Assembly (NCBI GenBank): GCA_029531795.1
Contig: JAPEIS010000003.1
Location: forward strand, 2,666,001-2,730,000
Source: Sclerotinia nivalis
Taxonomy: Eukaryota; Ascomycota; Leotiomycetes; Helotiales; Sclerotiniaceae
Length of the DNA: 64,000 nt
Reading direction: 5' to 3'
In this document: piece after piece, positions 1 to 10,182 of the stretch
Layout: the number at the start of each line of letters is the position of its first letter
Numbering within the stretch: position 1 is the stretch's first letter
Position numbers and translations under genes: made by a program
Notes under the pieces: generated by a model
What the model was told of the DNA's origin: nothing
The model's database searches: none
Seen by the model: only the letters and a program-made list of their open reading frames with translations

Positions 1-2396
1 ACCGTTTGAATATTTTCCATCTCACCCTTTAGTGCATCTATTTGTCTTCGCTGGACCTCGATAATTTGTGCTTGTTCATCTAATTGCTTTTGCAATTTTC
101 CTACAAGTCCATCCGCACCAAGTTCAATTCTAGCTCTCATTTCATCCCTTTCAGCCATTGCCGAATCGGCAATCTGGCGAGCTTCAAGGGCTTCATCGAG
201 TGCTTGTCGTGCTTCGGAATCTGTGTGTAATTTATCCAAAAGACTCTGTACCGTGAAATTGAGACTCTGCTTTAAGTCCATGTCAGGAAGCCTCCTATCC
301 ATAGCGACATAACTAAGCATAGAATCCACCAGTTGGAACATTCTTAATCGTTCCTCGCTGTCGCTATCTCTGATGAGTAGAAGATGTTGCAATGCAGAGA
401 CGAAGTAATCTTGAGTTCTACTTCCTTGAACCTTTTGCATAATAGCATCGACAATTTGAGCCGGGTCAGTGAGATCTTTGATGTCCCCTTCAATACTATC
501 CTTTATGCTACTATTCTCACGCTCGAGAAGATCCTCATAATCAATCGCCTCATTTGTACGAAATCTTTCAATTTGCTTGTCGAGGACATCGTATTGGAAA
601 CCTTCCATCTTCGTAAGAATCCGTTTAATACCGCATGCTGTAAATTGAGCTCGAATATGAACACGGAGTTGCAAATCCCTCTCGGGGGCATCAACGACCA
701 TGTTAATCAAGAACATAGTCGTCAAAGCATATTCCATGAGTAAATTCTCCATGCCCGCACCACCACTTCTAACCTCCTCGCTAGCACCCACAAGACTTCC
801 CATCTTTCCTCGCCCATCAACAGTGACTTCAACAACACGCATCCATGCATCGAAACGTCCATTTTCACCCTGTTGATTTTTGACATAGTCCATAGCTTGA
901 ATGACCTTCAAATGACCCTGTCCATCTGCCCAATGACACAAGAAAGTCAAGACTTCACTAGCAACCCTTCTCGTTGGGATCCTGGGAGATACCAGGGATG
1001 TGGCCAAAGCCACAATGACTTGTTGATGTTGTAAAGCATCGTCGGCGCCGAATTTGTTGTTCATCAAAGCCTTCAGACACTTGCAAATATCATATTCCCT
1101 ATCCAGATCCTTGTCACTAATTGATCCTTCTGGCCCGGTTGGTCCCTGAGCTTGTCGCCGGTTGATTTTGCCGAGTACATTAGTTAAAGCAACTTGACCC
1201 TGACATTCCACAAAGGTTTTCACCCAGCCAATTGGTTGCGTTCGAAGGCTTACTGCGAGACTTTGTAATTGCTTTGCCGAAATGCTATTATCCATGACTT
1301 TTCTTACAAACCATTCCGGAGTTCCTTCCTCCTCCGCATTGAGGAGCATATCCATAGCAGAACCATATTGACCCGTGTGCTTGGCGTTCGTTCGTCTCTT
1401 TTGTTCACCTTGCCATTCCGTTAAGCGATCTTGATATACCAGAGTCCATTTCTTCGCCGGTGTATATGCCATCATTTGCCGGCGCGCTTGATCTGGTAAA
1501 TTGTGCCATCCTCGTTTCTGCATCAATGATAAGAATTGCTCTTCAATAACTCTGTCATCGTTTGGTTTGTTGAGTTTAAATCCATCCGGCGAAGCGACCG
1601 TTGGGGAACTATATCCTGTGCTAAGGTGTTGAGGTAATTTTGTCAAGCGTGGAGTGTCTTTTCCGGCTCCTGGTTGATATGACGGCGATAACGAACTATT
1701 CGAGTAGGAACCTGGTAAAGCCGTTTTTGAGGAGCTCCCTGATGAAAGAACGCTGGATCTTTCAGTCATCGAATCCACACTTTGTTGATCGAAGGATACG
1801 CGACCGCCATAATTCGAGGATTGGTTTGTAGAATAAGAATCGTATCTTGAATTGTGACTTCCATTTACCGTGCTTGCGATACTGGTCCTATTAGGACCCC
1901 ACTGTTGTAATTGAGCTGTACGATTTCCAGTTGATGCCATTGTTACATTACTTCCCACCAGTGGAGGTCGCGGGCCTGTGGGATGTGAACTGCCATTAGT
2001 AGATGCTGTATCTGAAGCGGGGTATTGATGAAAATCCATTCCATTCATATTCAAATGATGTGGAAGTGGTTCCCTTCTTAATGGCATTTGATCACTCCTG
2101 GGCAGATAATCCACTGATATTGGTGATCTGCCATCTGCCATTACACTATCGTATGGAATCGAAGTAATAACACCCGCCATCATATTAATCCCCGTCAAGT
2201 CTGCACTAGGCGATCCGGGAGTATCTTCCGAGGCAACAGAGGACATTCTAGCATGTCTTGAAGATTGCGACCCTCTGCCACTTGCTGCATCGTTGTTTCC
2301 TGTACCTGCAGAAGAAAGTTGTCGTCCTTCGTCACTGGCATTTCTTTTATCCTTCTTATTCCTCGAAAAGAAGGAGGATTTGCCAGATGATGACAT
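1..2396 (-). CDS. sepA: Formin (SepA/Bni1 type), N-terminal part; 3' end beyond window
   Basis: Formins nucleate and elongate unbranched actin filaments at hyphal tips and septa under Rho-GTPase control. The frame is open for about 798 codons from ATG at 2396-2394 to the left edge without an intron. Residues 1 to about 265 are Ser/Asn-rich and disordered. From about residue 275 comes the GTPase-binding/FH3 region (for example EEQFLSLMQKRGWHNLP, then WTLVYQDRLTEWQGE, WFVRKVMD and VASEVLTFLCHWADGQGHLKVIQAMD), followed by a charged coiled coil from about 735 to the edge. The FH1 polyproline and FH2 actin domains should lie to the left and are not visible. The start is the first ATG of the frame and begins a typical formin leader. 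The family call rests on recognising fungal formin FH3 sequence; SepA is the Aspergillus name. The call as a formin is strong, the symbol slightly less so. Confidence 0.9.
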   Translation of the reverse strand, partial: MSSSGKSSFFSRNKKDKRNASDEGRQLSSAGTGNNDAASGRGSQSSRHARMSSVASEDTPGSPSADLTGINMMAGVITSIPYDSVMADGRSPISVDYLPRSDQMPLRREPLPHHLNMNGMDFHQYPASDTASTNGSSHPTGPRPPLVGSNVTMASTGNRTAQLQQWGPNRTSIASTVNGSHNSRYDSYSTNQSSNYGGRVSFDQQSVDSMTERSSVLSSGSSSKTALPGSYSNSSLSPSYQPGAGKDTPRLTKLPQHLSTGYSSPTVASPDGFKLNKPNDDRVIEEQFLSLMQKRGWHNLPDQARRQMMAYTPAKKWTLVYQDRLTEWQGEQKRRTNAKHTGQYGSAMDMLLNAEEEGTPEWFVRKVMDNSISAKQLQSLAVSLRTQPIGWVKTFVECQGQVALTNVLGKINRRQAQGPTGPEGSISDKDLDREYDICKCLKALMNNKFGADDALQHQQVIVALATSLVSPRIPTRRVASEVLTFLCHWADGQGHLKVIQAMDYVKNQQGENGRFDAWMRVVEVTVDGRGKMGSLVGASEEVRSGGAGMENLLMEYALTTMFLINMVVDAPERDLQLRVHIRAQFTACGIKRILTKMEGFQYDVLDKQIERFRTNEAIDYEDLLERENSSIKDSIEGDIKDLTDPAQIVDAIMQKVQGSRTQDYFVSALQHLLLIRDSDSEERLRMFQLVDSMLSYVAMDRRLPDMDLKQSLNFTVQSLLDKLHTDSEARQALDEALEARQIADSAMAERDEMRARIELGADGLVGKLQKQLDEQAQIIEVQRRQIDALKGEMENIQT

Positions 2397-3192
2397 GATT
2401 GATTGTCGTTGTTCGCACTTTCGTCGCACTGTCTTCTATCCGTCCCAATACTTCAAAGTCTTGTTGTAATCATCAATGTCTCCAGGTATTGCGAACATTC
2501 ACATCATGCTCTTTGCCAATTGTTGGAGAAGTCGGTCCAATGAGAGAGTAGGTCCAGTTCGAGAGGAAGTCGATCCAATATTAGTATTATCCTGGCAGAT
2601 CCCAAACTCGGTCGCACTACCGAAATAAATGATTAGCATGAGTTTGTACTGAATTCTGCGACACTGGCAGGTTCACCTCCCCAATGTACGTACGACCCAT
2701 ATTGCATATTCAAGAGGAAACTTAATAGATGGCAAAGACTGGACGCACTTACCAGTGGAAATATGGATTTCTTCAGCACCACTTTTGAAGTCAAGAGGTA
2801 ACTGAATCTGTAAATCCAGCAGAAACAATCTGGAGAACCCAACAACTGCCCACACTCCTGTCGCAAAACTCTATTCGCCCCTGGTCAATCCTCAACGATC
2901 GTTTCGAAAGGCTGAAACTGACTTCCTCACTCGGTGTTGCTGCGAGTACATCAAACACTTTGCCCTTGACCCACAGACCACTGTATGAATGGATGCCGAT
3001 AGAAGCCAATATTTCAAGGAAAAGAATCCTGTGCGATTTAGCTGTGGAGCACTGCGTGATTGAGATTGGGGTATCAACAACAAGAACAACGACAGTCGCA
3101 AAAAAAAAAAGAAGAAAAAGAAAGAAGGAAGAAAGAAAAGCGATGCTAAAGGGAATGAAGAGAAAGCAAATGAGTGTTGAGTATGTTTAAAA

Positions 3193-3218
3193 AAATATTA
3201 GATAAAAATCTAATATTT
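3193..3218. repeat. Perfect AT-rich hairpin
   Basis: Two 11-base arms (AAATATTAGAT and its exact complement) flank a 4-base A loop. It lies among simple repeats, with no gene end beside it, so a terminator role is not supported. Confidence 0.55.
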
Positions 3219-3253
3219 GAATAAACAAGAAAGGTAAGAAGTTGAAAGAAGTT

Positions 3254-3320
3254 GATTGTATGTATGGATTGGATGTATGTGTGGATGTATGTATGTATGG
3301 ATGTATGGATGTATGGATGT
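3254..3320. repeat. GTAT/GGAT tetranucleotide microsatellite
   Basis: Interrupted tandem units of GTAT and GGAT run across this stretch. It is ordinary simple-sequence DNA in an intergenic region. Confidence 0.75.
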
Positions 3321-3466
3321 ACTAAAACCCCTTAAAACAAAAGAGCTTTAGGGTGTAGGTGTAATTAGATAAGGTTGAACGGGGAACTTGACTGAACGAG
3401 TGGGTTGTTAATATTCTGACCTATTAATTGTTTTTCTTGTCCTATGGAGTACTTCTTGTCTTTTGC

Positions 3467-3511
3467 TGCTGGGCTTTGGGCTGGCTGGGCTGGGCTGGCT
3501 GGGCTGGCTCG
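3467..3511. repeat. GGCTG-rich minisatellite
   Basis: Tandem units of GCTGG and GGCTG are mixed over about 45 bases. The GC-rich run contrasts with the AT-rich surroundings. Confidence 0.7.
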
Positions 3512-3554
3512 GAAGATCGGACTTAAAATATTTGATTGGTATAGGGTAGTTCTA

Positions 3555-3602
3555 TAGGTAGGTAGGTAGGTAGGAAGGTAGGTAGGAAGGTAGGTAGGTA
3601 GC
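3555..3602. repeat. (GGTA)n microsatellite
   Basis: Tandem GGTA units with two GGAA-type interruptions. The same motif recurs at 6499-6540. Confidence 0.8.
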
Positions 3603-4300
3603 GATGTAAAGAAAGAATCCGATAAGGATAGTACGTACACCTACTCCGTTCCGGTATGTATATCTCTTTTTACTATCTTCCTAAGATAAAAGATAAATCG
3701 CACATTTGAAAGAAAAAAGTTGAATAAGGGATGAATTGATTGTCAAGCCTCAATTGGGACATTGAAAAGGCTTATGAGACTTTTGAAGCCTCAAAGACAA
3801 CCTGCTTGATTATAGACTTCAATTTAAGACATTGAAGAATGTTATGACCTAGATACACAGTACAGTACTAGTATCGGATTTTGGTGGGTATCAAATAAAA
3901 CGCCATTTTTAATAGAACCACTCAATCAAAGAATAGGAAGGAACTCAGACTACTTTACCATATGGCCTAATAATAGCACAATGAACCCAACACGCACATC
4001 ATTCATCCATCTTTTACCCATAGATTTCCAGCCACAGAACCTGATTTGTCACTACCAAATGTTTAAACGGCCTGTAACCGCCCGAAGGTACATTCCCATA
4101 ACACTACCAATAGACAATAGAAAAGAAAAGGAGAGCCAACGGATCATAATTGTCCGTTCATTTATTAAGCAATTGTGGATGATTTATTTCTGCCATTCCC
4201 GTATTGGACCTTACTTCAATTTCGGTAGGGTTTAGTATCGATCGGTACTCTCTCTTTACGGAGAATCTTCCAACCTCATCAATCCCGCATCGAATTTCTA

Positions 4301-4327
4301 GGTAACGGTAACGGTAACGGTAACGGT
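4301..4327. repeat. (GGTAAC)4 hexanucleotide repeat
   Basis: Four uninterrupted GGTAAC units end 20 bases upstream of the 4347 start codon, so they probably lie in the leader of that gene. The motif is not the fungal telomere repeat. Confidence 0.8.
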
Positions 4328-4346
4328 TCTCATATTGTTCCATCAT

Positions 4347-4987
4347 ATGACGAACGCGTGGCAATCTCGTGCAGCCTTAAACGGGGAAGCATCAGTCCCA
4401 TATATACCCCATCCTGCACCTAATTCTGCTGGAAACGAAGATACTCCAACTACAACTTCAACCATGGTTTCCACATGGTCATTACTAAAGGTTATTGAGA
4501 ACTTACCTCGGAATTATTCTCTACTAACCAAAGCTAACATTTGTTTTCGCAGACCTTATTAGTACCAGCAATCATTTCACTCATTCTTTATCTCCTGATA
4601 TCATTCATCATCGTTCCAGTATGGAAACGTTATCGAGCGCGAGCTGGTCAATACCTACCATTAGATACTATTTCAACACGAACTACAAGTCTACGACAAC
4701 GAGCACAAGCTGCAGTGGTTAGAACAGTATTTCCAAATTCATGGACAGCGGACTTTAATCGAAATCGAATAAGCGCACAGGATAGTATTGATTTTGATGA
4801 TGAAGATGGGGAGGAACTTTTTGATGTGGATGATAATCGAAGAGAAGCATTATCGCTTGACGCACGAAGAGGCAGAGATGAAGATGGCGGAAGATTAAGT
4901 CGAGATTTAGAAGAAGGGTTTAAGGACGATAGTAGTGATGAAGACGATAGAACGGATAGACGTTTGAGTGGAGCGATAACACGATGA
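4347..4987 (+). CDS. Small single-pass membrane protein, acidic tail (hypothetical)
   Basis: Two exons, 4347-4490 and 4553-4987, join in phase 0 around a 62-base intron with a GCTAAC branch-like site and a CGCAG acceptor. They encode 192 residues. Exon 1 gives a polar Ser/Thr/Pro-rich head. Exon 2 opens with one hydrophobic helix (LLVPAIISLILYLLISFIIV, residues 50-69) followed by basic residues (WKRYRAR), which suggests a lumenal N terminus and cytosolic tail. The tail is strongly Asp/Glu/Arg-rich. I do not recognise the family and assign no function. The ATG was chosen because it follows the GGTAAC repeat and keeps frame through the splice. The intron donor (GTTATT) is not the strongest form, so the junction is inferred. 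Confidence 0.65.
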
Positions 4988-5335
4988 TACAAATACGGAA
5001 GATGGTTTGATGAGCTTCTATTTCTCTACAATTAATGTCTATTCTATTAATCGACGTGTTGAATCGGAGATTCTCGCAACATTCTCGCATTGCAAATAAC
5101 GATTACCCTCCAACCAAAGAACACCCGCCAGTGATGTGGAAAGAGAACGACTGATCCGGGGTATCTAACATTTGTCGAATTGTCTCCATTCGCGGGAATC
5201 GATTGCCACTGTTCCTCCTTTCGGCTCACCCGGGATATAAACATTTATCGCACCACCCGCAGAGTCAATCACAATTGATCCGTGTTTCCACTCCTCGAGA
5301 TATATACCATATATCGCACCATTCGCAGTAATCAA
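4988..5335. other. Convergent intergenic spacer
   Basis: This lies between the stop of the membrane-protein gene and the stop of the RING-like gene, which face each other. It should hold both 3' ends. No gene or clear processing signal is seen. Confidence 0.6.
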
Positions 5336-5992
5336 TCACCATTGCTCCCTATTTCCACTCTCCTCATATTTCCGGCAAAGCCGCTCAATATCTCGCTTCA
5401 ACACTTCCTTCGACTCCTCCACCCTATTCCCCACAGTCCGCACGGTCTCTCTACACATCTCACCCCAAACACCCGGAAAATGCAACTTCATCGCCCTCAA
5501 AGCTCTTTGCTCCGCCTCGGCCCGCTTTAATAACATCTCCACCTCAGTCTTAAGTTCCCCCTCTAGCCCTCTACACGCTAAACATCTTTTTGGCATATCT
5601 GCCACCTTCACACACTTCGGGGCACTTGTCACCTCACATGGTCGTATCAAATGTCCACATTCCGTATACACCATTTTTCTTCGACATTGCGGACAATTTT
5701 GATGTGGAGAATCTGTTTCTAGCCACCGCAAAATACATGTAGAGCCGAAGACATGTGAACAAGGAAGCATAAATGCGATTTCGACTTCTCCATCGCAACG
5801 AGAGGAACCAATATCTTCATTACATATTGTACAGCGTTGAGGAGAACTATCTGCCGGATCTGAACTAGAAGCTCTCGATGAGGATAGGGTTGATTGCGAT
5901 TTTGTTGAGAACATCTTGGTAAACGGAACACCCATGAAGAGAAAGATGCGCGAGGAAGACAATGATAGGAAATGAATAAACATAGATTTCAT
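5336..5992 (-). CDS. RING-finger-like zinc protein (probable E3-type), atypical ligand set
   Basis: A 218-residue intronless frame starting at ATG 5992-5990. Residues 1-50 are Ser-rich with a short hydrophobic start. A RING-like finger occupies residues 54-103: C54-x2-C57, then C78-S-H80, C86 and C100-P-Q-C103. At the position where a RING-H2 finger normally has a second Cys/His after H80 there is glycine (H80-V-F-G83), and C86 follows. A second cluster (C113, C122, C130, C141, C144) and a basic, probably helical C terminus follow. RING proteins usually act as ubiquitin ligases, but whether this variant binds two zincs is uncertain. An in-frame TTG upstream at 6007 was not chosen. The gene is convergent with the membrane-protein gene. 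It is recognised only to superfamily. Confidence 0.65.
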   Translation of the reverse strand: MKSMFIHFLSLSSSRIFLFMGVPFTKMFSTKSQSTLSSSRASSSDPADSSPQRCTICNEDIGSSRCDGEVEIAFMLPCSHVFGSTCILRWLETDSPHQNCPQCRRKMVYTECGHLIRPCEVTSAPKCVKVADMPKRCLACRGLEGELKTEVEMLLKRAEAEQRALRAMKLHFPGVWGEMCRETVRTVGNRVEESKEVLKRDIERLCRKYEESGNREQW

Positions 5993-6498
5993 CTTCCCAC
6001 TCGACAAAACAAAAATTACTCATACATTTAATACATATACATATAGAACAAATCTACAATAGATCATTCGTCCACAAAGATTTTAAAATAGCCTTTCACA
6101 CGAAAAACACAGTCATACTTACGGCGCAGGAGGCGATGTTTGCACATATACCCTTTATTTAGTACATTTAGTACCTAGCTACATAATATAATAATGCAAT
6201 CTGACTTCAACCAAAAAAAAATTGGTATGATGACCTTATACCAGCTGAGTTATTCAGTATGCGGATGACGAAGCGAATGATGCAAATGATGGGTTTTGAT
6301 TTATGAACCATGCAGTGTAGTGTAGTACAGTGGTTTGAGAGGAATAGAGGTGGATGTATAAATGTGTTACGCGATGGAGATAGATTGTGAGGATGGTTCA
6401 CCAGTTGGGTGGGTGGACAAAATGAGGGGATGAGAGGGTGTGGGGTTTCACGTGCATGGGTTTTGAGACGTGGATCATGCGCTCTTGGGATGGGGATT

Positions 6499-6540
6499 AG
6501 GTAGGTAGGTAGGTAGGAGGTAGGTAGGTAGGTAGGTAGA
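6499..6540. repeat. (GTAG)n microsatellite
   Basis: About ten GTAG units with one GAG interruption. Confidence 0.8.
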
Positions 6541-6581
6541 TAGTTTTTTATAAGAGTCATAAGAGTCTTGATAGATTTAGG

Positions 6582-6613
6582 GATGAAGATGAAGATGAAG
6601 ATGAAGATGAAGA
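6582..6613. repeat. (GATGAA)n microsatellite
   Basis: Five tandem GATGAA units followed by a degenerate one. Confidence 0.8.
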
Positions 6614-6979
6614 CGAAGGTGTAGGAGTATATCATTCCGAAATCTATATATCGATTCAATTTATTTATCAATTCAAATTTCCTTTTCTTTCTTTTCGTCT
6701 TTTTTATAAGATTATCATAAGATTATATATATATATAATTAGTTATTTAATTCATTGATTAGAAGATATTTAGAATATTTCTCTTGCTTTTTTTCTTCTT
6801 TTGTTTGATAGATGAGATAATAGATGATGGATGATATTTGATATACAAAGGGCTTATATGATTTGAGCCCTTGTTTGTTGTATGGGGATGGGGATGAGGA
6901 TGGGGATGGTTGCTAGGTATTAGGTGTTATGTATTAGATTAGCTATCTATATTTTTTATAAATTTAAGATGAGATGAGA

Positions 6980-7192
6980 TATCACGGAGGCAGCAGACAG
7001 GATAACAGAAATCACTTTTATTGATAAGACGTAGCTCGAAGAGCTACGTTTCTATAGAAGGAACGGTTCCTTAAACACATTTATGTGTAGCGCTAGCCCC
7101 GACCGGGGCTAGCCTACACTTATCCGAGGTCCGACTCCTACGGGTCGGAACCCGAGCGGTCTCCGTATACCATATACGGGGACCCCGTGACA
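6980..7192 (-). mobile_element. 213-bp hairpin element, copy 1 (left inversion breakpoint)
   Basis: One of four 213-bp copies. Its ends are TATCACGG and CCGTGACA. Inside are consecutive perfect or near-perfect hairpins with stems ACGTAGCTC, AAGGAAC, ACACAT, GCTAGCCCC (extended by GTGTAG with one bulge), CCGAC and GGTCTCCGTATA. On the minus strand it begins TG and has AATAAA near its 3' end, as in a solo LTR. The left flank ends TGAGA, while the right flank starts ATACT in LINE sequence. These do not match each other but match the flanks of copy 4 as reverse complements, so this copy sits at an inversion breakpoint. It appears identical in sequence to copy 2. Confidence 0.85.
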
Positions 7193-8453
7193 ATACTGGA
7201 AGCCTTGAACTAGGGGAAATCAGAAGGTATTACTTTTGATCCGAAGAAATCTGAATTAATCCATTTTTTCAAAAGTCCCAAAAGAAATATTGAAAGCCCT
7301 AATATTCATATAGAGAGTCTTTTCATTATAGAAAAACCAGAATCATTAAAATAGTTAGGGGTTTACTTCGATAAAGAGCTTAATTTCAAACCTTATGTTC
7401 AAATACTGTTGGTTAAAGCTTTCACAATTGCAAATGCTTTATATTCACTTGGAAAGATTATTCGAGGTATCCTTTTAATCCTGTTTCAATGAGTAACAAC
7501 AATTTGTATTCTCAAAAAGTGCTATTTTACAATCGAAACTTGATAACTTGATCGAATCAGAAAATGCAGTTTATACTTTACAATATCGAATCAAGTAGAA
7601 GGATATTTGAAACTTTTAAACAAGATTGTATTGATTAATACTCGAACAATCCTTTCACTGGCAGTATTCTATACAATCAATATTGCAATTTTGTTTAAAG
7701 AATCAAATCTAATACCTTTTGAGATTGAATTCAATTTGATCTTATAAAGCTTTGCTGTTCGAATTGTTTGGTTTGATCTTAATCATCCTTTTCGAATTCG
7801 AATCAAAAATATCCTAGCTAAAGGAACTAGGATTATTAAATCAAAATTCTCAAAATCAATTCTAGCTCTTCCAAAAACAGAATATATCAATCCAATTATT
7901 TTCTTTTTTTGAAGAATCAAAGAATCATATATTATTATAGAAATCTGGATTAATAATCCTTTTAATCGTTCAAAAGTATAAGCAACCAAAAACTTTGTAA
8001 GATTCCTATTTATAATCCCAATAAGCAATTTGCAGGTTTTTTTTGATAATTCGAAAAGTAAAGCTTTGAATGGTTTTATAGAAGGTAGTTCAATGATTTA
8101 TCAATACAATCTACAAATAGATCGATAGGTTTTCTTATTTGGTTGTAATACAAAAATCTTCGATGTTGAAGCAATTGTAGTTTTAAAAGATATACAAGTT
8201 GCAATATTATTATTTTCAAATAGATTCGTTACAAATCTTTGGATCTTTTTGGATAATCTAGAAATCGTTATACAATTGTACTCTCATTCGATAAAATCCT
8301 CGCAAATTATATTCAAAGATTTCTGTATTTTAACTACCATTTGATCTTTTAGACCTCGTTTGTTACATATCCATCCTAATTCAATTCGAATTCGATAAAT
8401 CCTTAATCACTTAGATATCCCTAAAAACGAAATAGTAGATATAATAATCAAAA
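7193..8453 (+). pseudogene. RIP-degraded LINE ORF2 fragment, RT to RNase H part
   Basis: This aligns along its length with the intact LINE at 59655-64000, starting at the position equal to 61826 and running toward the LINE 3' end. Differences are mostly C-to-T and G-to-A, and every frame is broken by stops. The matching protein stretch runs from just after the YADD motif of reverse transcriptase through RNase H. It is part of one insertion whose other part now lies at 19168-19346 in the opposite orientation. Copy 2 of the 213-bp element interrupts it at 8454. Confidence 0.85.
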
Positions 8454-8666
8454 TGTCACGGGGTCCCCGTATATGGTATACGGAGACCGCTCGGGTTCCG
8501 ACCCGTAGGAGTCGGACCTCGGATAAGTGTAGGCTAGCCCCGGTCGGGGCTAGCGCTACACATAAATGTGTTTAAGGAACCGTTCCTTCTATAGAAACGT
8601 AGCTCTTCGAGCTACGTCTTATCAATAAAAGTGATTTCTGTTATCCTGTCTGCTGCCTCCGTGATA
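8454..8666 (+). mobile_element. 213-bp hairpin element, copy 2, nested in LINE relic
   Basis: Begins TGTCACGG, ends CCGTGATA, and is flanked by the direct repeat CAAAA (8449-8453 and 8667-8671). Removing the element and one CAAAA restores base-for-base alignment with the intact LINE (minus strand near 60575). The duplicated bases already contain RIP-type changes relative to the intact LINE, so this copy inserted after the LINE was mutated. AATAAA lies near its 3' end. Confidence 0.9.
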
Positions 8667-9596
8667 CAAAAAAAAAACAATACTTCTCTTTTTACCCAAT
8701 TCTATTTGCACTTTTACCTTTTTAAAAAGAATTACTAAAACGAATATTAAATCAATAAAAGCTAAATTATAAATGATTATAATATTATTAAACTACAATA
8801 ATCTTTTTATAATCTATTATAACAAATCAATTATACTTTCTTTTAATCAAACGATATTAGAATATATCCTAACAGCCAAATCTCAATATAACGATTTCGT
8901 AATATATTATAACTGTTTCAATCACGAAAATGCTTATATACTATACTCATATAGAAAAAGAAAATCCCCTCTTTATTTTTACTTTTATAAAATTGAAAAC
9001 ATTCAAAAGACTCTTTCAAAATTACTATCATCTAAAGCTATCCTTTATCTCTTGGGAAATATAAAAGAAACAACGAAACTAACAACTTGATTCAAATCTA
9101 CAAAATTCTATCAGGATATATATTCTCGATTCTTTGTACAACTTATAAATTAAAGAATTACTTTGATTTTTATTTTTATTTTATTTTATTTTTGAATTCT
9201 TTTTGTATAAAGTGTTAGGTTTTGATTCGGAAAAATTGAACTTATATAAACTCTAAAAAAAAAAAAAAAAAAAAAAAGGAAAAAAACTTTATATTAACAA
9301 AATATACTAAAAAAGCTCGATTGCGATAACAAAGAAAAAAGGATCAGGAATCAAAAAATTTAATTGTATTATAAAGGACAACTGAAATATTTACCCAAAG
9401 GATTAACTCAATATATAACAATAATTATATAAACCCTATTGAAGCATTTAGCATATATAATATTAGTAAACTTAGATTAGCTAATTAGAAATCTAGGGGC
9501 CTTTCTTCCCTGATGTTCTTTGTTCCAATTGGGAATTTGAGGTTTGTGCTTCGCACAGAGCCTCGGACAAAAAATATCACACACACACACACACCT
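8667..9596 (+). pseudogene. RIP-degraded LINE, ORF2 C terminus and 3' UTR
   Basis: Continues the LINE after the nested element. A 105-codon frame at 8773-9090 still resembles the end of the intact ORF2 (for example RKRKSPLYFYFYKI), but the C and G positions of the zinc-knuckle-like motif are changed to Y. The 3' UTR follows: an internal A tract at 9257-9279, a conserved hairpin around 9541-9566 and a terminal (CA)n. It then meets the 15-base target duplication CTCCCCTTCTTGAAT at 9597-9611. Confidence 0.88.
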
Positions 9597-9611
9597 CTCC
9601 CCTTCTTGAAT
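9597..9611. repeat. LINE target-site duplication, right half
   Basis: CTCCCCTTCTTGAAT directly follows the (CA)n end of the LINE. Its exact reverse complement is at 19340-19354 beside the truncated 5' end of the same LINE. Together they mark target-primed insertion that was later split by inversion. Confidence 0.85.
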
Positions 9612-9623
9612 AATCAATCGTTT

Positions 9624-9775
9624 TTCATTAATCTTTTTATATATCTATTATATACAATCCAAAACAATTATTAATTCTATTAGTTATACTACTTGAAGCC
9701 TCTACAATATAATCTATTCAGTTCGTATTCCTATTCCCCCTCGCAATGTGCAATCGGGACGCATATATCTCGACC
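9624..9775 (+). repeat. Diverged dispersed repeat, copy A
   Basis: Similar to 51317-51488, best over the last 60 bases, where both read CTCGACCTACCTCTTTCACA after a shared GGACGCA block. It carries no coding capacity and no clear ends. It directly follows the LINE target duplication. Nature unknown; it may be a relic of another transposon. Confidence 0.6.
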
Positions 9776-9969
9776 TACCTCTTTCACAATAGCTAGATAG
9801 AAGAGAAATACTCCCAGGAGTCCGAATACAGGCGGAATAGACCATTATCTTCAATTTTAAATAGAGGAAGCTGATTTCAGTACCATTAAGGAAACCGAAA
9901 TACTTATTTTTTGAAACTACGAATGAGAGTAAAATAGACCAATATAGTAATTACTCTAATGCTGGAATG

Positions 9970-10182
9970 TATCATAGAGGTAATAGACAGGATAATAGGA
10001 ATCACTTTTATTAATAAGACGTAGCTCGAAGAGCTACGTTTCTATAGAAGGAACGGTTCCTTAAATACATTTATGTGTAGCGCTAGCCCCGACCGGGGCT
10101 AGCCTACACTTATCCGAGGTCCGACTCCTATGGGTCGGAACCCGAGCGGTCTCCGTATACCATATGCGGGGACCCCGTGACA
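9970..10182 (-). mobile_element. 213-bp hairpin element, copy 3 (diverged)
   Basis: Flanked by the perfect 5-base duplication GAATG (9965-9969 and 10183-10187), which fixes the element ends. It is the same length as the other copies but differs from copy 1 at about 11 positions, nine of them C-to-T or G-to-A, concentrated in the first 50 bases. The long hairpin stems are almost untouched. Confidence 0.88.

Larger units (their letters stand above)
2397..4346. other. Intergenic region between formin and membrane-protein gene
   Basis: This stretch holds the divergent upstream regions of the formin (minus strand) and the 4347 gene (plus strand). No convincing coding frame was found. A polypurine run at 3099-3142 is a pyrimidine tract in the sense of the formin gene, as is common in fungal promoters and leaders. 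Several simple repeats, listed separately, fill 3190-3605 and 4301-4327. Confidence 0.6.
5993..6979. other. AT-rich intergenic region with simple repeats
   Basis: No coding frame is convincing here; a 154-codon minus frame at 6207-6671 is made of simple repeats. The region contains (GTAG)n at 6499-6540, (GATGAA)n at 6582-6613 and a GGGATG-rich run near 6885-6908. It ends at the inversion breakpoint in the first 213-bp element. Confidence 0.6.

Noticed and set aside
6207..6671. 154-codon minus-strand frame with repeated Phe-Ile and Tyr-Leu-Pro-Thr
   Set aside because: It is the translation of (GATGAA)n and (GTAG)n simple repeats.
7783..8028. 81-codon minus-strand frame
   Set aside because: It is antisense to the RIP-mutated LINE RNase H region, not a gene.
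6980..8666. Copies 1 and 2 as terminal repeats of one composite transposon carrying LINE sequence
   Set aside because: Copy 2 has its own CAAAA duplication inside the LINE, and the flanks of copy 1 pair with those of copy 4, so they are independent insertions.
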